From Fimbriiglobus sp. (GTDB taxonomy: Bacteria > Planctomycetota > Planctomycetia > Gemmatales > Gemmataceae): a DNA stretch of 15,166 nt. The stretch covers positions 1 to 15,166 of the forward strand of contig JANXTD010000430.1 in NCBI GenBank assembly GCA_025352585.1. The letters are read 5' to 3'. Positions within the stretch are counted from its first letter, which is position 1. Each line of letters starts with the position of its first letter. Of this stretch, positions 1 through 7,748 are shown in pieces. The position numbers and the translations under genes were made by a program. The notes beneath the pieces were generated by a model that saw only the letters and a program-made list of their open reading frames with translations, did not search any database and had not been told where the DNA came from.

Positions 1-2
1 GC

Positions 3-359
3 AAAATCATCGAGAACCAGACGCTGGTGTCGAAGGCGATCGAGGGCATCAGCCGCCGTGGCCGCGAGAAGCTGTTCGCCCCGGAGGTCCGGCCCGTGCC
101 GCCGATCGTCCTGGCGGTCGGCGAGTCGCGCAAGGTTACCCACGAGGTCGATTGGAAGCTGTTCGACAAGGGTGAACTGAAGATGCGGCTCGAAGTGACC
201 GCCGGCAGCGAGGTCGTCGTCCCCGCGGAGGTGATCGCCAAGGACGACCGCAACGACTTCGACTACACGGTGGTCGCCGGCAAGAAGCCGGGCGTCTACA
301 AGTTGAGGCTCGTGCCGTCGGTCGGGCCGGCGCTCGAAATCCCGCTGACGGTGAAATAA
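3..359 (+). CDS. 3' end of an unrecognised protein, beta-rich C-terminus (partial)
   Basis: The frame is open from base 3 through to TAA at 357-359, so the gene starts upstream of the window and only the last 118 residues are visible. A GTG at 27 could be taken as a start, but nothing before it closes the frame and no Shine-Dalgarno site precedes it, so a 5'-truncated gene is the better reading. The first ~30 residues are charged and probably helical. The last ~85 alternate short hydrophobic strands with turns (for example PPIVLAVGESRKV, GVYKLRLVPSVG) and look like an Ig-like or other beta-sandwich domain, of the kind common at the ends of large exported planctomycete proteins. I do not recognise the family. 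It is co-directional with the operon starting at 434, but 74 bases separate them. Confidence 0.7.
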   Translation, partial: KIIENQTLVSKAIEGISRRGREKLFAPEVRPVPPIVLAVGESRKVTHEVDWKLFDKGELKMRLEVTAGSEVVVPAEVIAKDDRNDFDYTVVAGKKPGVYKLRLVPSVGPALEIPLTVK

Positions 360-371
360 CCGCGGCGGGCT

Positions 372-418
372 GTTACGTTCGCGGCGGCGGGTCGTTACTA
401 TTGGTCAGGCGAAGTTAC
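372..418 (+). promoter_or_regulatory. three GTTAC repeats upstream of the 434 gene; possible regulator site
   Basis: GTTAC occurs at 372-376, 394-398 and 414-418, at 22- and 20-base steps, close to two helical turns, within the 74-base gap before the 434 gene. The first two copies are each preceded by a GCGGCGGG-type segment, so part of this is an imperfect direct repeat. TACTAT at 396-401 is a weak -10-like match, with TTACGT at 373-378 at a plausible -35 distance, but both score poorly against the sigma-70 consensus. A regulatory role is inferred from spacing only. Confidence 0.25.
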
Positions 419-433
419 TCGGGGGGTTGCGTC

Positions 434-2386
434 ATGGCCCGGTGGTCCCGTCGAATCGGTGCGGCCCTCGTCGGCGCGGCCTTGATGGTCGCCGCGGCAA
501 TCGCGCCGGCCCAGGCCCCGAAGCCGGCCGAGGCCGCGACGCCGGGCGACCTCCGCTCGCCGCAGGAGCAGAACGCCGACCTGTTCCGCAAGTTCACCCG
601 CGAACTCTTGTTCCTGGCGCAGAAGCTCGAGAAGAGTGACCGGCCCGAGGACAAGGAGCGCGCCAAGGTCATCACGGCCGCGCTCGAGCTGGCGAAGCAA
701 GAGGGCGTCGAGACGCAGTTCCAGAAGATGATCGCCGGCCTCGCCAAGGGCGGCACCAACCTCCAGCAACTCGACGGCATCGCCGGCCAGGACAAGCAGC
801 TTCAAAAGGCGCTGCAAGACATTATGATGGTGCTGATGACTGACGACGCCGCGACGCAGGCCAAGACGGAGCGGGAGCGGCTCGAAAAAATCCTCTTCGA
901 GACGCGCGAACTGCTGCGGCAGCAGAAGACGTTGCGCGGCATGACCGAGTCGAAGCGGGTCGAGGCCGATCGCATCGCCAAGGACCAGAACGGCGTCACG
1001 GAGCGGACCAAGGACCTCGCCAAGAAGATGGGCGGCGAGCCGAAGCCGGGCGCGGGCAAGGCCCCGCCGGCGGAGACGCCGAGGTCGGAGCCGAAGCCGG
1101 CGTCGGACGCCAAGCCGGGCGAGCCGGCCGGGGCCGACAAGCCGGACAAGCCCGAGGGGGCGGACACGAAGAGCGACCCCAAGGCCGGCCCGAAGGACCC
1201 CGCCGGCGAGGCCAAGCCGGGTGCGCCGAAACCCGGCGACCCCAAGCCGGCCGGCGACGCGAAGCCGGGCGACCCCAAGCCCGGCGAGGCCAAGCCGCCC
1301 GGCGATAAGCCGCCGGCCGACGGTGACCCGAAGCCGATGCCCAAGGGCGAGCCGAAGCCCGACGCGCAGGCGAAGGCCGAGGCGAAGCCCAGCGACGGCA
1401 AGCCGGGCGGCGAGGGCAAGCCGATGAAGCCGAAGGACGGCGCGGAGTCGGCGCAGGCCCCGCCGTCCGCCCCCAAGCCCGGCGGCCCACCCAAGGAAGG
1501 CGAGCCGGGCGGACCGCCGCCCCCCGGCGGCCAGGCCCAGGCACCGCCCCCGCCGCCGGAGACGCCCGGCCGTAAGGAGGTCCAGAGTGCCATCCCGAAC
1601 CAGCAGGCGGCCCAGAAGGAACTCGAAGCCAAGAAGCGCGAGCCAGCCGGCAAGCAGCAAGAGAAGGCCATCGAGGAGTTGGCCAAGGCGGCCGCGGAGT
1701 TGGAGAAGCGCATCAAGCAACTCCGCGAGCAGGAGATGCTCGGGCTGCTCGCCAACCTCGAAGCCCGCTGCGGCAAGATGTTGTCGATGCAGATCGAAGT
1801 CTACGAGGCGACCAAGGCGATCGACGGCGTCTTGATCAAGAACAAGGGCGTGAAGTCGAACTCGGAAATCCAGAAGTCCCAGCAGCAGGCCGACAAGGAG
1901 ACGGACATCGTCGCCGTCGCCGACACGACGCTGAAGTTCCTCGAAAGCGAAGGCTCGGCCGTGGCGTTCGCGCGGGTGCTCGAAGAAGTCCGGCAGGACA
2001 TGGCGTCCGTGCAGCGCCGGCTCAACGACACCTACGTCGGCCGCGACACGCAGGGCATCGAGGAAAACGTCATCGCCATGTTGAAGGAAATGATGCAGGC
2101 GTTGAAGAAGGCCCAAGAGGAAGTCAAGCAGCAGCAGGGCCAGCCGCCGCCGCCCGGCGGCCCGCCGAAGCCGGGCGACAAGAGCCTCCTCGAACTCGTC
2201 TCGGAGTTGAAGTTGATCCGCTCGTTGCAAGTGCAGGTCAACGGCCGCACCAAGGGGAGTGCCGAAACCTACAAGGGCGAGCAGGCGTCCGACCCCATCG
2301 TGCGCGGGGAGTTGCAGCAACTCTCGGAGCGACAGGCCAAGTTGCAAGACATGGTGACCAAGATCGCGTCGGGGAAGAACAAGTAA
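434..2386 (+). CDS. exported coiled-coil protein with long Pro/Lys/Gly-rich linker
   Basis: 650 residues. ATG 434 is chosen because it begins a clear signal peptide (MARWSRRIGAALVGAALMVA, cleavage probably after APAQA, residue ~28) and has a G-run just upstream; the frame could extend to 401, but that would put a polar extension before the signal. Residues ~43-198 are charged and helical, rich in Gln, Lys and Glu. Residues ~200-380 are a low-complexity KPGD/KPAG linker. Residues ~383-570 are again strongly helical and coiled-coil-like. The last ~70 residues contain 'SLLELVSELKLIRSLQVQVN', which resembles a motif I remember from planctomycete proteins near MoxR/vWA-type operons (memory, not a search). 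No catalytic motif is seen. It is the first complete gene of the apparent operon and ends 73 bases before the next start. A periplasmic structural or scaffold role is inference only. Confidence 0.85.
   Translation: MARWSRRIGAALVGAALMVAAAIAPAQAPKPAEAATPGDLRSPQEQNADLFRKFTRELLFLAQKLEKSDRPEDKERAKVITAALELAKQEGVETQFQKMIAGLAKGGTNLQQLDGIAGQDKQLQKALQDIMMVLMTDDAATQAKTERERLEKILFETRELLRQQKTLRGMTESKRVEADRIAKDQNGVTERTKDLAKKMGGEPKPGAGKAPPAETPRSEPKPASDAKPGEPAGADKPDKPEGADTKSDPKAGPKDPAGEAKPGAPKPGDPKPAGDAKPGDPKPGEAKPPGDKPPADGDPKPMPKGEPKPDAQAKAEAKPSDGKPGGEGKPMKPKDGAESAQAPPSAPKPGGPPKEGEPGGPPPPGGQAQAPPPPPETPGRKEVQSAIPNQQAAQKELEAKKREPAGKQQEKAIEELAKAAAELEKRIKQLREQEMLGLLANLEARCGKMLSMQIEVYEATKAIDGVLIKNKGVKSNSEIQKSQQQADKETDIVAVADTTLKFLESEGSAVAFARVLEEVRQDMASVQRRLNDTYVGRDTQGIEENVIAMLKEMMQALKKAQEEVKQQQGQPPPPGGPPKPGDKSLLELVSELKLIRSLQVQVNGRTKGSAETYKGEQASDPIVRGELQQLSERQAKLQDMVTKIASGKNK
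1031..1573 (+). repeat. low-complexity Pro/Lys/Gly-rich coding tract
   Basis: Inside the 434-2386 gene, residues ~200-380 are built from degenerate short units such as KPGDPKPAGDAKPGD and GEPKP, encoded by repeated aag-ccg-ggc-type codons. The units differ in sequence and spacing, so this is a degenerate linker rather than a clean tandem repeat. The bias opens long reading frames on the opposite strand and in other frames; those are not taken as genes. Such a tract is probably disordered and separates the two helical parts of the protein. Confidence 0.8.
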
Positions 2387-2444
2387 TCCGTTGGGCCGGC
2401 GACGCCCGCCCGCTTAAACTGTGACTGATTGCCGGCCACCGCCC

Positions 2445-2451
2445 AGGGGAG
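2445..2451 (+). promoter_or_regulatory. ribosome binding site of the 2460 gene
   Basis: AGGGGAG lies 8 bases before ATG 2460. It decides the start: the frame is open back to 2421, but the residues before 2460 are not signal-like, while those after it form a signal peptide. Confidence 0.7.
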
Positions 2452-2459
2452 ATCGATTC

Positions 2460-3548
2460 ATGTCTCTGCGCCGCACACTGTTCGGGGCAATCGCCTCAAT
2501 CACCCTCGTCGGCCCGGCCCGCGCCGAGTCGCCGCCGCCCGTCGCGGCACCGGCCGCGAAGCCGGTCTACAGCTTCAGTCTGCTCAAGTCGCAGCCGGCC
2601 GAGGCGGTCAAGCCGCGTTTGATAGCGTGGTTGCAGTCGGTCAACAAGTTCGACGCCGCGAAAGTCGAGGCGATCTGGACCCCCGGCCGCGGCACCGCCG
2701 ACGCCGCGCTCGCCACGATCGCGCTGGGCCTGCCCGACGCGCAGACACTGCTGGCCGACGCCCGCACCCAGGGGGTCTCGGCCGACGTGCCGGCGCTGCT
2801 CAAGGACGCCAAGCTCGACCCGTTCGTGCGCTCGAACCTCGCCGCCGCCTACGCGAAAGTGCTGGCCGGCCGGCGCGTCTACGAGGAGTCGGTCGCCGCG
2901 GCCAAGCTCGCCGCCCCGGAGCAACTGATCGACCCCGCGTCGTTCTTCTTCTACCGCGCCGTCGCCGAGCACGCGCTGATCCAGCGCGAGGCGGCCGTCA
3001 CCAGCATCGTGCGGCTGCTCGACGACGTGGGCGACGCCCCGGACCGCTACAAAGTCGTCGCCACGATGATGTTCTTCGACCTGCAACAGTGGTCGAAGGA
3101 CGAGAAAGACCTGACCAACATCGGCCGGCTGATGGACAACAGCGGCCGCCGGCTCGACCTCGCCAAGGGCGGGCCGCAGACGCAGGAGATCCAGAAGAAG
3201 ATCGTCTTCCGGCTCGACGAGAAGATCAAGGAGCTCGAGGCCAAGGCGAAGGGCCAGGGCGGCGGCGCGGGCGACCAGCCGTGCCCCGGCGGCGGCCCCC
3301 CCGGCAACGGCCCCCCCGGCAGCGGCCCGCCTAACACCCCGATGCAAGACAGCGTCGGCGGCACCGACTCCGGCCCCGGCCAGGTCGATTTGAAGAAGCT
3401 GCGGAACTACGAGCAGGTCTGGGGCAAGCTGCCGGAGGCCGAGCGCAAGAAGGTGACGCAGGACTTCATCCGCGAGATGCCGCCGAAGTTTAAGCCGATG
3501 ATCGAAGACTACTTCCGCTCGCTGAACCGCATCAACGGCTTCAAGTAA
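2460..3548 (+). CDS. exported helical protein with conserved planctomycete C-terminal motif
   Basis: 362 residues. A signal peptide (residues 1-22, cleavage after PARA) is followed by an all-helical region (~37-265) that includes a probable coiled coil (~242-265). Then come a Gly/Pro linker with one Cys (~266-308) and a C-terminal segment of ~50 residues containing 'NYEQVWGKLPEAERKK' and 'REMPPKFKPMIEDYFRSL'. That W-G-K-L-P … P-P-K … I-E-x-Y-F pattern is one I recognise from planctomycete exported proteins of unknown function, usually beside coiled-coil proteins like the one upstream; the biochemical role is not known to me. The middle may be TPR-like (helical pairs with small residues), but no repeat could be aligned with confidence. 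Follows the previous gene by 73 bases and precedes the NPCBM gene by 22. Likely periplasmic. Confidence 0.85.
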   Translation: MSLRRTLFGAIASITLVGPARAESPPPVAAPAAKPVYSFSLLKSQPAEAVKPRLIAWLQSVNKFDAAKVEAIWTPGRGTADAALATIALGLPDAQTLLADARTQGVSADVPALLKDAKLDPFVRSNLAAAYAKVLAGRRVYEESVAAAKLAAPEQLIDPASFFFYRAVAEHALIQREAAVTSIVRLLDDVGDAPDRYKVVATMMFFDLQQWSKDEKDLTNIGRLMDNSGRRLDLAKGGPQTQEIQKKIVFRLDEKIKELEAKAKGQGGGAGDQPCPGGGPPGNGPPGSGPPNTPMQDSVGGTDSGPGQVDLKKLRNYEQVWGKLPEAERKKVTQDFIREMPPKFKPMIEDYFRSLNRINGFK

Positions 3549-3570
3549 CACGCCTCCAGGTTCCGTCACG

Positions 3571-4800
3571 ATGCGATTCGCCCTGTCGATACTGGCCGCC
3601 GTCGCCGCGCTCTCGGGTGCGTCGGCGGCGGACGCCACGACGCTGGCCGGCCGCACGGTCACGGGCGAACTCGTGTCGATCGACGCCACGACCGTCACCA
3701 TATGCGACGCGGCGGGTCCGACGAAGTTGCTCATCAAGGAACTCGCGGTCGTCGAGACCCGCAAGCCGCCGGTGCCGCCCAAGGAGGTCAAGTTCGACGA
3801 ACTCGAACTGACCGACGGTAGTGTCTTGCGGCTCACGAAATTGCTCGTCCGCGGCAAGCAGGTCGAGCCGACGCTGCTGACCCACTCGGAGCCGCTGACG
3901 GCCCCCAAAGTCGAGTTGCCGCTGGGCGCGGCGTTCAGTTACTTGCGCAACGCCGACGACGCCAAGGTGCGTGACGACTGGAAGAAACTCCTCGCCGGCC
4001 GCGGTAAGCGCGACCTGTTCGTCGTCCGTGGTGGCGACGGCTTGAATCCGCTCGCCGGTACCGTGATTGAGGGCACGGAGGCCGGCGACGCGCTGACTTT
4101 CGAGCGCGAGGACGGCATGAAGGTCAACCTGAAACTGACTCGCGCCTCGGGCGGCATCGCCTTCAACCAGCCGACCCGCGACCAGGTGCCGCCTACGCTT
4201 TGCAAGGTGACCGACGCCTTCGGCAACAGCCTCGTCGCCACGCGGCTCGACTCCGACGGCGGCACGCTCAAGGTGACGACGGTGTCCGGGGCGACGGTCA
4301 CCTACGCCGAGTTGAACGCCGTAGTAAAGCTCGACTTCCGCCAGGGCAACTTGACGTACCTGAGCGACCTCGACGCCGTGGCCGAGTACGCGCCGCCGGA
4401 GAAGGACGGACTTCTCGGCGAGCAGTTCGGCTACCAGCGTAAACTGACCCGCGACCGCTCGCTCGACGGCTCCGACGTGACCCTCGACGGCAAGAAGTTC
4501 GCCCGCGGCGTGTCGCTGCCTCCGGACTGCGTGGCGACCTACAAGCTCGGCGGCGACTACCGCGAGTTCAAAGCGGTCGTCGGCATCCTCGATGGGGCCA
4601 ACCGCGAGAGTTGGAGCCTACGCCTGCGGGTCGAAGTCGGCGGGCGTGCCCTGTTTGATGAAGTCATCCCGAAGGCCGCCAAGCCGCGCGAGATTGTGCT
4701 GAACGTCAAGGACGCGAAGGAACTGCGCGTGGTCGTCGAGCGTGTCGGCCTCTTCGCCGGCGACCAGATCAACCTCGGCGACGCCCGCCTCCAGAAGTAA
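3571..4800 (+). CDS. exported NPCBM-domain protein
   Basis: 409 residues with a signal peptide (1-20, cleavage after ASAA). Residues ~23-100 contain two short beta repeats of the type 'G..V.G.L.S.D…V' and 'ELTDGSVL'. A third such unit is at ~210-262, leading into 'NLTYLSDLDAVAEYAPP', a stretch I associate with planctomycete NPCBM proteins. Residues ~285-409 fit the NPCBM/NEW2 domain (novel putative carbohydrate-binding module): 'VTLDGKKFARGVSLPP', 'YKLGGDYREFKAVVGI', 'RLRVEVGGRALFDEV' and the final 'GDQINLGDARL'. The usual family ending is close to GDHADWADARL, so the aromatic/acidic positions differ here. NPCBM domains are linked to glycan binding, but binding by this copy is not shown. It lies 22 bases after the previous gene and 26 before the first protease gene, which suggests co-expression and a shared envelope location. 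Confidence 0.88.
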   Translation: MRFALSILAAVAALSGASAADATTLAGRTVTGELVSIDATTVTICDAAGPTKLLIKELAVVETRKPPVPPKEVKFDELELTDGSVLRLTKLLVRGKQVEPTLLTHSEPLTAPKVELPLGAAFSYLRNADDAKVRDDWKKLLAGRGKRDLFVVRGGDGLNPLAGTVIEGTEAGDALTFEREDGMKVNLKLTRASGGIAFNQPTRDQVPPTLCKVTDAFGNSLVATRLDSDGGTLKVTTVSGATVTYAELNAVVKLDFRQGNLTYLSDLDAVAEYAPPEKDGLLGEQFGYQRKLTRDRSLDGSDVTLDGKKFARGVSLPPDCVATYKLGGDYREFKAVVGILDGANRESWSLRLRVEVGGRALFDEVIPKAAKPREIVLNVKDAKELRVVVERVGLFAGDQINLGDARLQK

Positions 4801-4826
4801 CCCCCCGCCTTGCGAATGGGACGAGA

Positions 4827-6644
4827 ATGCCGCTCCGCTACCTGACGCCGTGCCTGCTCGCCCTGGGTGCCCTCGCGGTCGTCGGCCTAGGTGCCGAGGT
4901 CGAGAAGTCGGTGACCGTCGCCGAGGCCCAGCGCATCGCGGTCATCGACCGCGTGCGCCCGGCCGTCGTCGCCGTCTGCTTCTACGGCGGCGAGGCGTGC
5001 GGCTCGGGTGTCTTGATTGACGCCGAGGGCTACGCGCTGACCAACTTCCACGTCGTCCAGCCGACCGGCAGTGTCTTGCAGTGCGGCCTGCCCGACGGCC
5101 TACTTTACGATGCTGTCGTCGTCGGCATCGACAAGGTCGGCGACGTGGCGCTCGTGAAGCTTTTGCCGCGGGTGCCGGGCAAGCCGTTCGCGTTCGTGCC
5201 GCTGGCCGACAGTGACCTGGTGCGCAGCGGCGACTGGTCGCTGGCGATGGGCAACCCGTTCGGGCTGAGCCTCGACTTCACGCCGACGGTGACCTTCGGC
5301 CTCGTCAGCGGCGTCAACCGCTACCAGCCGCCGGAGGGCAAGGGCACGCTGGAGTACACCGACTGCATCCAGGTCGATACGTCGATCAACCCCGGCAACT
5401 CCGGCGGGCCGCTGTTCAACCTGAAGGGCGAACTGATCGGCATCAACGGCCGCGGGTCGTTCGAGAAGCGCGGCCGGGTGAACTCCGGCGTCGGCTACGC
5501 CATCTCGATCAACCAGATCAAGAACTTCCTGGGCCACCTGTACGCCGGCCTCGACACCGACCACGCTACCCTCGGGGCCAGCGTGGCGACCGAGACGGAG
5601 GACGGCGACCTCAGCGTCATGGTCGTCAAGCAGATCCTCGACGAGTCGGACGCCGCGCGGCGGGGGGTCAAGTCGGGTGACCAACTCGTCAACTTCGCCG
5701 GGCGGGCGTTGACCAGCACGAACCAGTACAAGAATATTTTGGGCGTGTTCCCCAAGGAGTGGCGGCTGCCGCTGAGCTACCGGCGCGGCAACGACACCAA
5801 GGAAGTGTTGGTGCGGCTGATGGGAAACATCGACGCGCAGGTCGAGAAGCCTACGGCGGACAAGCCGGTCCCCGGCCGGCCGGCCCCCAAGGGCGACGGC
5901 GGCCCCAAGCGGCCGGGCCTCGACAAGTCGCCGGCCAAGAAGTTCTTCGTCGAGAAGAAGGGCTTCGCCAACTACTACTTCAACAAGCTGCGCCAGGACA
6001 AACTCAAAACGGCCGTCGCCAAGACAGGCGACTTCACGCCGCTGGCCGGGCCGTGGGCGATCGACGGCACGATTGAACTGTCCGACCGCCGCGGCGACTT
6101 CAAGCTGACCCTCGTCGATGGGGCCGACGGCCTCACCGAGGCCAAGATCGTCCGCAACGGCATCGAAGACCTCGTCAAGCCGCTGAAGTCGAACGCGCCC
6201 TTGGGCGAGTTGCAACTGCCGCAGGGCAGCGGCGGGCTGCTGTCGGCGTTGTACCTGTACCGCAAGCTCTTGACGCAGTGGGACGGCGGCTTCGAGATCG
6301 GCTTCGACCACGGCGGCCACGAGCCGCTCTACCCGCCCCAACTCGCCGCAAAGCCCGACGGCAAGCCGGCGGAGCGGCTCAAGGATTCGCGCGTCGATTG
6401 CGAAGTGATCCGCGGCAAGCACGGCCCGTTCGAGGCGAAGTTCTACTACGCCCTGAGTGACCAAACTTTGCTCGGCTGCGAGGTGACGGTGTCGAAGGAC
6501 GAGGAGCCGTGCGAACTGTACTTCGGCGACTACAAGCCGGTGGACGGCCGGTCGCTGCCGCACCGCATCGAAGTCCGCAGCGGCGACAAGCGTTACGCGG
6601 TGCTGACGGTCAAGACCTACACGCTCGGCAAGAAGGCCTCTTAA
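4827..6644 (+). CDS. S1C (HtrA/Deg-like) serine protease, PDZ, LolA-like tail; triad intact
   Basis: 605 residues with a signal peptide (1-22). The trypsin-like domain (~33-240) keeps the full triad: His75 in LTNFHVV, Asp106 in KVGDVALVKL and Ser192 in INPGNSGGPLF. A PDZ domain (~250-333) is recognisable from 'AARRGVKSGDQLVNFAG'. A Pro/Lys linker (~336-372) leads to a C-terminal domain of ~230 residues ending 'YFGDYKPVDGRSLPHRIEV…YAVLTVKTYTL'. This pattern of beta strands with 'DY..VDG..LPHRIEV' resembles LolA/LppX-like lipoprotein-carrier folds, a weak-similarity inference. S1C enzymes degrade or refold misfolded envelope proteins, often as trimers with the PDZ gating activity. Four Cys (51, 58, 86, 180) in the protease domain could form disulfides in the periplasm. 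Its stop overlaps the next start (TAATG), suggesting translational coupling. It is the only one of the three tandem S1C proteins here expected to cleave peptides. Confidence 0.92.
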   Translation: MPLRYLTPCLLALGALAVVGLGAEVEKSVTVAEAQRIAVIDRVRPAVVAVCFYGGEACGSGVLIDAEGYALTNFHVVQPTGSVLQCGLPDGLLYDAVVVGIDKVGDVALVKLLPRVPGKPFAFVPLADSDLVRSGDWSLAMGNPFGLSLDFTPTVTFGLVSGVNRYQPPEGKGTLEYTDCIQVDTSINPGNSGGPLFNLKGELIGINGRGSFEKRGRVNSGVGYAISINQIKNFLGHLYAGLDTDHATLGASVATETEDGDLSVMVVKQILDESDAARRGVKSGDQLVNFAGRALTSTNQYKNILGVFPKEWRLPLSYRRGNDTKEVLVRLMGNIDAQVEKPTADKPVPGRPAPKGDGGPKRPGLDKSPAKKFFVEKKGFANYYFNKLRQDKLKTAVAKTGDFTPLAGPWAIDGTIELSDRRGDFKLTLVDGADGLTEAKIVRNGIEDLVKPLKSNAPLGELQLPQGSGGLLSALYLYRKLLTQWDGGFEIGFDHGGHEPLYPPQLAAKPDGKPAERLKDSRVDCEVIRGKHGPFEAKFYYALSDQTLLGCEVTVSKDEEPCELYFGDYKPVDGRSLPHRIEVRSGDKRYAVLTVKTYTLGKKAS

Positions 6645-7744
6645 TGAACCGCCTCCTGCTCACCGCGTTCGCCCTGGCCCTCGGGGCGTTGTCGCTCGCG
6701 GCGTCCGACCCGTTCTCGAAGACGGCCGACGACGTGAACACGCGCACGGTCAAGCTGTTCGGCTCCGGCGGCTTCCGGGGTGTTGCGAACTACGGCACCG
6801 GCGTCATCGTCTCGCCCGACGGCCACATCCTGACCCTGGCGAGCCAGATGCTCGACACGTCGGAGTTGATCGTCCACCTCTACGACGGCCGACGCCTGAA
6901 GGCGACCGTCGTCGCCACCGAACCGGAACTCGACGTGGCGCTGCTGAAGGTCAAGATCGAGGGCAAGAAGCCCGACGAGCCGACCGGGCTTGACTTGCCG
7001 TTCTTCGACGTTCCCGCCGCGGCGAAGCGGCCGCTCTCGACGCCCGGCGACTGGGTACTGGCCCACGCCAACGAGTTCGAGATCGCCATGCGCGACGAGC
7101 CGGTGAGTGTGCAGCGCGGCGTGATCGCGTCGTACTCGAAGCTGTCGGGGCGCAAGGGGATTTTCGACTTCGGCTTCACCGGCAACGTCTACGTCGTGGA
7201 CGCCATCACGAACAACCCCGGTGCCGGCGGGGGGGCGCTGACCGACCGCCAGGGCCGCCTCCTCGGCCTGGTGGGGCGTGAGCTGCGCAACTCGCTGACC
7301 GAAACGTGGATCAACTACGCCGTGCCGATCGGCGCGTCGGTCGAGTTCCGCGACGGCGACAAGGTCACGGCCGTGAGCATCCCCGAGTTCGTCGCGTCGG
7401 CGATGGCGGGCAAGTACAAGACGCGCCCGCGCACCGTCGCCACCGCCGGGCCGGGCGGCTACCACGGCATTGTGTTCGTGCCGAACGTCCTCGAACGCAC
7501 GCCGCCCTACGTCGAGGAGTGCGAGCCGAACTCGCCGGCGGCGAAGGCGGGGCTACGGCCGAACGACCTGGTCAGCTTCGTCGATGGCGAGCCGGTCGTG
7601 AGCATCAAGGCGTTCACGGACGTGCTGCGCAAGGCCCGACCGGGGGCGACGGTGCGCCTGGAAGTGCGCCGCGGCGACGTGCTGCAAGCGGTCGAGATCA
7701 AGTTGGAAGACGCCCCCAAGCCCGCCGTCGCGCCCAAGAAGTAA
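6644..7744 (+). CDS. S1C-like pseudoprotease with one PDZ domain (His and Ser lost)
   Basis: 366 residues. ATG 6644 shares its A with the upstream TAA, has AAGAAGG at 6630-6636 as a Shine-Dalgarno-like site, and starts a signal peptide (1-20). The frame is open further upstream, but that part lies inside the previous gene. The trypsin-like fold is clear (~25-235): 'GTGVIVSPDGHILTLASQML' lines up with the usual GSGVII…GYILTNNHVV, so the catalytic His position holds Ser67. Asp97 is kept in 'PELDVALLKV'. 'NNPGAGGGAL' replaces NPGNSGGPL, so the nucleophile is Gly195. A PDZ domain follows (~272-353, 'PAAKAGLRPNDLVSFVDG'), then a short Pro/Lys tail. By family knowledge this protein cannot work as a serine protease; it may bind peptides or regulate the active neighbour. 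The frame is intact, and so are the fold and the PDZ, so this is a non-catalytic protein and not a decaying pseudogene. Confidence 0.9.
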   Translation: MNRLLLTAFALALGALSLAASDPFSKTADDVNTRTVKLFGSGGFRGVANYGTGVIVSPDGHILTLASQMLDTSELIVHLYDGRRLKATVVATEPELDVALLKVKIEGKKPDEPTGLDLPFFDVPAAAKRPLSTPGDWVLAHANEFEIAMRDEPVSVQRGVIASYSKLSGRKGIFDFGFTGNVYVVDAITNNPGAGGGALTDRQGRLLGLVGRELRNSLTETWINYAVPIGASVEFRDGDKVTAVSIPEFVASAMAGKYKTRPRTVATAGPGGYHGIVFVPNVLERTPPYVEECEPNSPAAKAGLRPNDLVSFVDGEPVVSIKAFTDVLRKARPGATVRLEVRRGDVLQAVEIKLEDAPKPAVAPKK

Positions 7745-7748
7745 GCCC

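Noticed and set aside
398..2347. 649-codon open frame on the minus strand opposite the coiled-coil gene
   Set aside because: It is Leu/Arg/Gly-rich with no family motif and arises from the GC-rich Pro/Lys/Gly codons of the + strand gene, which has a signal peptide and homologous-looking motifs.
2496..3908. 470-codon minus-strand frame across two + strand genes
   Set aside because: It crosses the boundary of two well-supported genes and has low-complexity Val/Arg/Leu composition typical of antisense GC-rich shadow frames.
5100..6563. 487-codon minus-strand frame opposite the active protease
   Set aside because: The + strand frame carries the complete S1C triad and PDZ domain; the antisense product has no recognisable domain.
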